A stretch of 17,249 nt of DNA from Candidatus Omnitrophota bacterium (GTDB lineage: Bacteria; Omnitrophota; Gorgyraeia; Tantalellales; Tantalellaceae): NCBI GenBank assembly GCA_030617085.1, contig JAUWWB010000006.1, positions 1-17,249 on the forward strand. The letters are read 5' to 3'. The position numbers and the translations under genes were made by a program. Position 1 is the first letter of the stretch; each line of letters starts with the position of its first letter. Positions 14,943 through 17,249 of the stretch are shown here, piece by piece. The notes under the pieces are model-generated. The model was given only the letters and a program-made list of their open reading frames with translations, was not told the DNA's origin and did no database searches.

Positions 14943-16001
14943 ATGAATATCATCTCACGATATATGCTTAAGGAACTCGGGGGGCCGTTTTTTGGGGCGC
15001 TGTTTGTTTCGACCGTCATACTCGCGGCCGGGAATATCGTACAGACCGTGGATATGATCATGAACAAGGGCGTGGAGTTCTTTCAGGTGATAAAGATATT
15101 CCTTCTATTTCTTCCGTACGTCCTTATTTTTACCATACCGATCTCCGTTCTTTCGGCGGTACTCCTGGGGTTCGGCCGTCTGTCGAGCGACAATGAAGTA
15201 ACCACGTTGAGGACAAGCGGGGTAAGTATCTACAAAGTCGTGTTCCCCGTGGTGATCTGCGGGTTTATCATAAGCCTTCTGTGTGTCCCGTTGAACGACA
15301 GGGTGCTTCCGCAGGCCGAGTTCACGGCCAGGAAACTGCTGAAGAAGATCGGGATGAAACATCCCGCCGCCCTCTTGGAAGCGGGGACGTTCATCAAAGG
15401 ATTCAAGAACTACATTATTTTTGTTCACGGCGTCAGGGGCAATATTCTTGAAGACATACGGATATACCAGCCCCGGGAAGACAAGCCGACCCGGGTGATA
15501 TCCGCGAAGACGGGCCAGATAATACCGCTGCCCGAAGAAAACAGCATAAAGCTCAGGCTGATGGACGGCACGGCCGACGAGGTCGCGCCGGAGAAGCCCG
15601 ATGAATTTTACAAGCTGTCGTTTCAGGATTACTACATGAAGCTTGACCTGAAAAAGGCGGTGGACATCAGCAACATCCAGAAAAAAGCGAGGGAGAAAAC
15701 CGTCAAAGAGCTGATGGACGACATCAGCAGCCTTGAGAAAGACGACATCGACGTGATACCGCTGCGTATAGAGCTTCACAAAAAGTTCGCGCTGGCATTT
15801 TCCAGCCTGGTTTTTGTCCTTGCCGGCATCCCACTGGCGATCACCACCCACCGCCGTGAAAAATTTGCCGGTTTCGCTCTCGCGATAGGCCTCTTCCTTG
15901 TATACTGGGGCATCATGCTCAGCGGCATAGCTTTCGCTATACGCGGCGTCATCCCCCCTGGGCGGGCGTATGGGCCGCCGATATTCTGCTGCTGGGGATA
16001 G
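14943..16001 (+). CDS. lptF: LPS export permease LptF, C-terminal frameshift
   Basis: LptF is one of two inner-membrane subunits of the LptB2FG transporter, which pulls lipopolysaccharide out of the membrane toward the LptC/A bridge. The N-terminus MNIISRYMLKELGGPFF is typical. Transmembrane segments are at about 14-33, 50-76 and 97-116, then a periplasmic beta-jellyroll domain, then segments at about 283-300 and 309-331. As read, the protein is 352 residues and ends in an unrelated tail (GRAYGPPIFCCWG). Adding one C to the C6 tract at 15953-15958 restores WAGVWAADILLLGIG and a sixth helix, ending at TAG 16034-16036 and giving 364 residues, almost exactly the length of LptG. The start is the ATG just before NIISRY; no clear ribosome site precedes it. 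Confidence 0.88.
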   Translation: MNIISRYMLKELGGPFFGALFVSTVILAAGNIVQTVDMIMNKGVEFFQVIKIFLLFLPYVLIFTIPISVLSAVLLGFGRLSSDNEVTTLRTSGVSIYKVVFPVVICGFIISLLCVPLNDRVLPQAEFTARKLLKKIGMKHPAALLEAGTFIKGFKNYIIFVHGVRGNILEDIRIYQPREDKPTRVISAKTGQIIPLPEENSIKLRLMDGTADEVAPEKPDEFYKLSFQDYYMKLDLKKAVDISNIQKKAREKTVKELMDDISSLEKDDIDVIPLRIELHKKFALAFSSLVFVLAGIPLAITTHRREKFAGFALAIGLFLVYWGIMLSGIAFAIRGVIPPGRAYGPPIFCCWG

Positions 16002-16036
16002 GCGCCGTTATGTTTTACCGGGTTGCCGAGTCTTAG
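15953..16036 (+). other. C6 tract and displaced C-terminal reading frame of lptF
   Basis: Six Cs (15953-15958) sit at the end of IPP codons. Downstream, the frame starting at TGG 15959 reads 25 codons to TAG 16034, giving PP-WAGVW-AADILLLGIGAV, a good match in pattern and length to the LptG end PP-VIAAW-LSNALFAAAGV. C CCC CCT is also a possible -1 slippery heptamer. Confidence 0.75.
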
Positions 16037-16050
16037 GAGAAATTTTTCTC

Positions 16051-16132
16051 AACGCAGATTTTCGCAGATCAAACGCGGATCTCCGCAGATCATCTGCGAC
16101 CATCTGCGTTGGATCCGCGACAATCCGCGTTT
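16051..16132 (+). repeat. Imperfect palindrome of 10-11-bp CGCAGAT/CGCGGAT units
   Basis: The left half holds four forward units (CGCAGAT, CGCAGAT, CGCGGAT, CGCAGAT). The right half holds four reverse units (ATCTGCG, ATCTGCG, ATCCGCG, ATCCGCG). The unit spacing is 10-11 bases. The centre is CGCAGAT-C-ATCTGCG, a perfect 7-bp stem. The whole could fold as a long hairpin of about 40 bp per arm with mismatches. It fills most of the lptF-lptG spacer. Confidence 0.85.
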
Positions 16133-16151
16133 AAAAAAGAAGCTGATATTC

Positions 16152-17243
16152 ATGAGGATACTGGAAAAATATGTGCTGAAGAGTTTTGTGGCGGCGTTTT
16201 TTTTCTGTATTGTTTTGCTTATCGCGCTCGGGATCATCGGCGATGTGCTGGGGTTTCTGGACGATGTCTTTAAGCATAACATACCGCTTGCCAGCATCCT
16301 GTCGTTCTACTTCTATCTGGCGCCGTTCGCGTTCGTCAACATGGTTCCATTCGCGTGCCTGTTGAGTGCGGTGCATGTATTTAACAGCCTTAGCAAGAAC
16401 CATGAAATAACCGCCGTTATTGCCAGCGGGGTGAGTCTCTGGGGGCTTTTAAGGCCCGTCCTACTCGCTACTTTCGTGCTCTGCCTGGCCACCTTCATAG
16501 TGAACGACAGGTTTGTCCCCTCGGCCATGCAAAAAGCAACCCGTATCAGGAAGCAGGAACTCGAGCGGGGGAAAGCCGCAGGCAGCCGGGAAATAAAAAA
16601 CCTGGCCGTTTACGGGAAAGGGGATCAGATAATCTACGCCAAATCGTTTGCCCCGGATATAAGCGTTTTTCGCGATCTGATCATCCAGAGGCAGGATAAA
16701 GAGCATGACATAATCGAGAAGATAAACGCGCGCCTGGTGAAGTGGCAGGGGGAGGGCGTCTGGCTGGGCGAGGATGTCATCGTCTCCAAAGCCGACCCCG
16801 ACGGGAATTTCACGGGCCAGCCCGAAATATTCGAAAAGAAAAGGATCTTCATCGGGGAGAGCCCGGAAGAGCTTATCAATTACCAGTGGGACCCCAGGTT
16901 CATGAGTTACGGGCGGCTTAAGAGATACCTGAATATCTTCAGGGCCAGTTCGCCCCTTACCGTGAGGAGGCTTCTTGTTGACCTTAATTATAAGCTGTCT
17001 TTCCCTTTTACGGCGCTTATCACGGTACTGATTGGCGTCCCGTTCAGCATCGAGACCGGACGACGGGCAAGTGCCCTGATCGGCATGGCAAAGGGCATCA
17101 CCGTGGCCATACTGTACTTGCCGGTAATGGCCATCAGCCTCGCCCTCGGCAAAGGCGGCATCCTTCCCCCTGTAATAGCCGCATGGCTGAGCAACGCCCT
17201 ATTCGCCGCCGCCGGAGTGTACTTTGTCAATCGCAAGAGTTAG
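16152..17243 (+). CDS. lptG: LPS export permease LptG
   Basis: This 363-residue partner of LptF belongs to the YjgP/YjgQ family. The N-terminus MRILEKYVLKSFVAAFFF is characteristic. Membrane segments lie at about 11-36, 52-78 and 97-117, followed by a periplasmic domain (about 120-275) and segments at about 283-300, 307-332 and 342-360. NHEITAVIASGVSLW after the second helix is the conserved cytoplasmic coupling region thought to contact LptB. LptF has the matching DNEVTTLRTSGVSIY. The start at 16152 is preferred; an in-frame ATG at 16023 would translate the palindromic repeat into a basic leader with no family counterpart. The ribosome site is weak (AAGAAG). Which of the two proteins is F and which is G rests on gene order and N-terminal similarity, so the names could be swapped. 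Confidence 0.9.
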   Translation: MRILEKYVLKSFVAAFFFCIVLLIALGIIGDVLGFLDDVFKHNIPLASILSFYFYLAPFAFVNMVPFACLLSAVHVFNSLSKNHEITAVIASGVSLWGLLRPVLLATFVLCLATFIVNDRFVPSAMQKATRIRKQELERGKAAGSREIKNLAVYGKGDQIIYAKSFAPDISVFRDLIIQRQDKEHDIIEKINARLVKWQGEGVWLGEDVIVSKADPDGNFTGQPEIFEKKRIFIGESPEELINYQWDPRFMSYGRLKRYLNIFRASSPLTVRRLLVDLNYKLSFPFTALITVLIGVPFSIETGRRASALIGMAKGITVAILYLPVMAISLALGKGGILPPVIAAWLSNALFAAAGVYFVNRKS

Positions 17244-17249
17244 TTCAGA

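Overview
The window looks like ordinary chromosome from a Gram-negative (diderm), probably anaerobic, uncultured-type bacterium of moderately high GC. LptF and LptG (LPS export) show that it has an outer membrane. A GH57 glucanotransferase, a GH130 glycosidase, an ATP-type phosphofructokinase and a PTS without a permease point to a fermentative sugar and glycogen metabolism. The gene mix and the abundant short intergenic repeats remind me of Omnitrophota or a related PVC/Elusimicrobiota-type lineage, but that placement is inference. No phage, plasmid or insertion-sequence genes were seen.

Layout: the 5' end of recN runs off the left edge on the minus strand (DNA repair). Everything else is on the plus strand: glutamine-dependent NAD synthetase (nadE), a GH130 glycosidase or phosphorylase, tRNA-Lys(CTT) and tRNA-Gly(GCC) behind a good sigma70-type promoter, then a PtsN-like EIIA, membrane-anchored YvcK, a GH57 4-alpha-glucanotransferase, HPr (ptsH), Enzyme I (ptsI), a sugar-1-phosphate nucleotidyltransferase, metK, ahcY, pfkA, lptF and lptG. 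EIIA, YvcK, GH57, HPr and EI form a carbon-control and glycogen block. EI and HPr would feed phosphate to EIIA, and no sugar permease is present, so the system is probably regulatory. MetK and AhcY make S-adenosylmethionine and remove its by-product S-adenosylhomocysteine. LptF and LptG are the two membrane subunits of the LPS-extracting ABC transporter.

The genes are mostly housekeeping. The unusual part is the spacer DNA between about 7.8 and 16.1 kb. A composite element (TAGTTCG/GAGTTCG heptamers plus a GC-rich hairpin unit) occurs three times in the same orientation, each time at the 3' end of a gene, and once it supplies the stop codon of the GH57 gene. Three other spacers carry different short-unit repeats: a perfect 23-bp inverted repeat of GTTATCA heptamers before metK, an exact 10-bp-period AATT repeat before ahcY, and an imperfect 10-11-bp-unit palindrome between lptF and lptG. 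A separate 10-bp hairpin precedes pfkA. lptF also has a one-base frameshift at a C6 tract that removes its last membrane helix; the lost reading frame is intact directly downstream.
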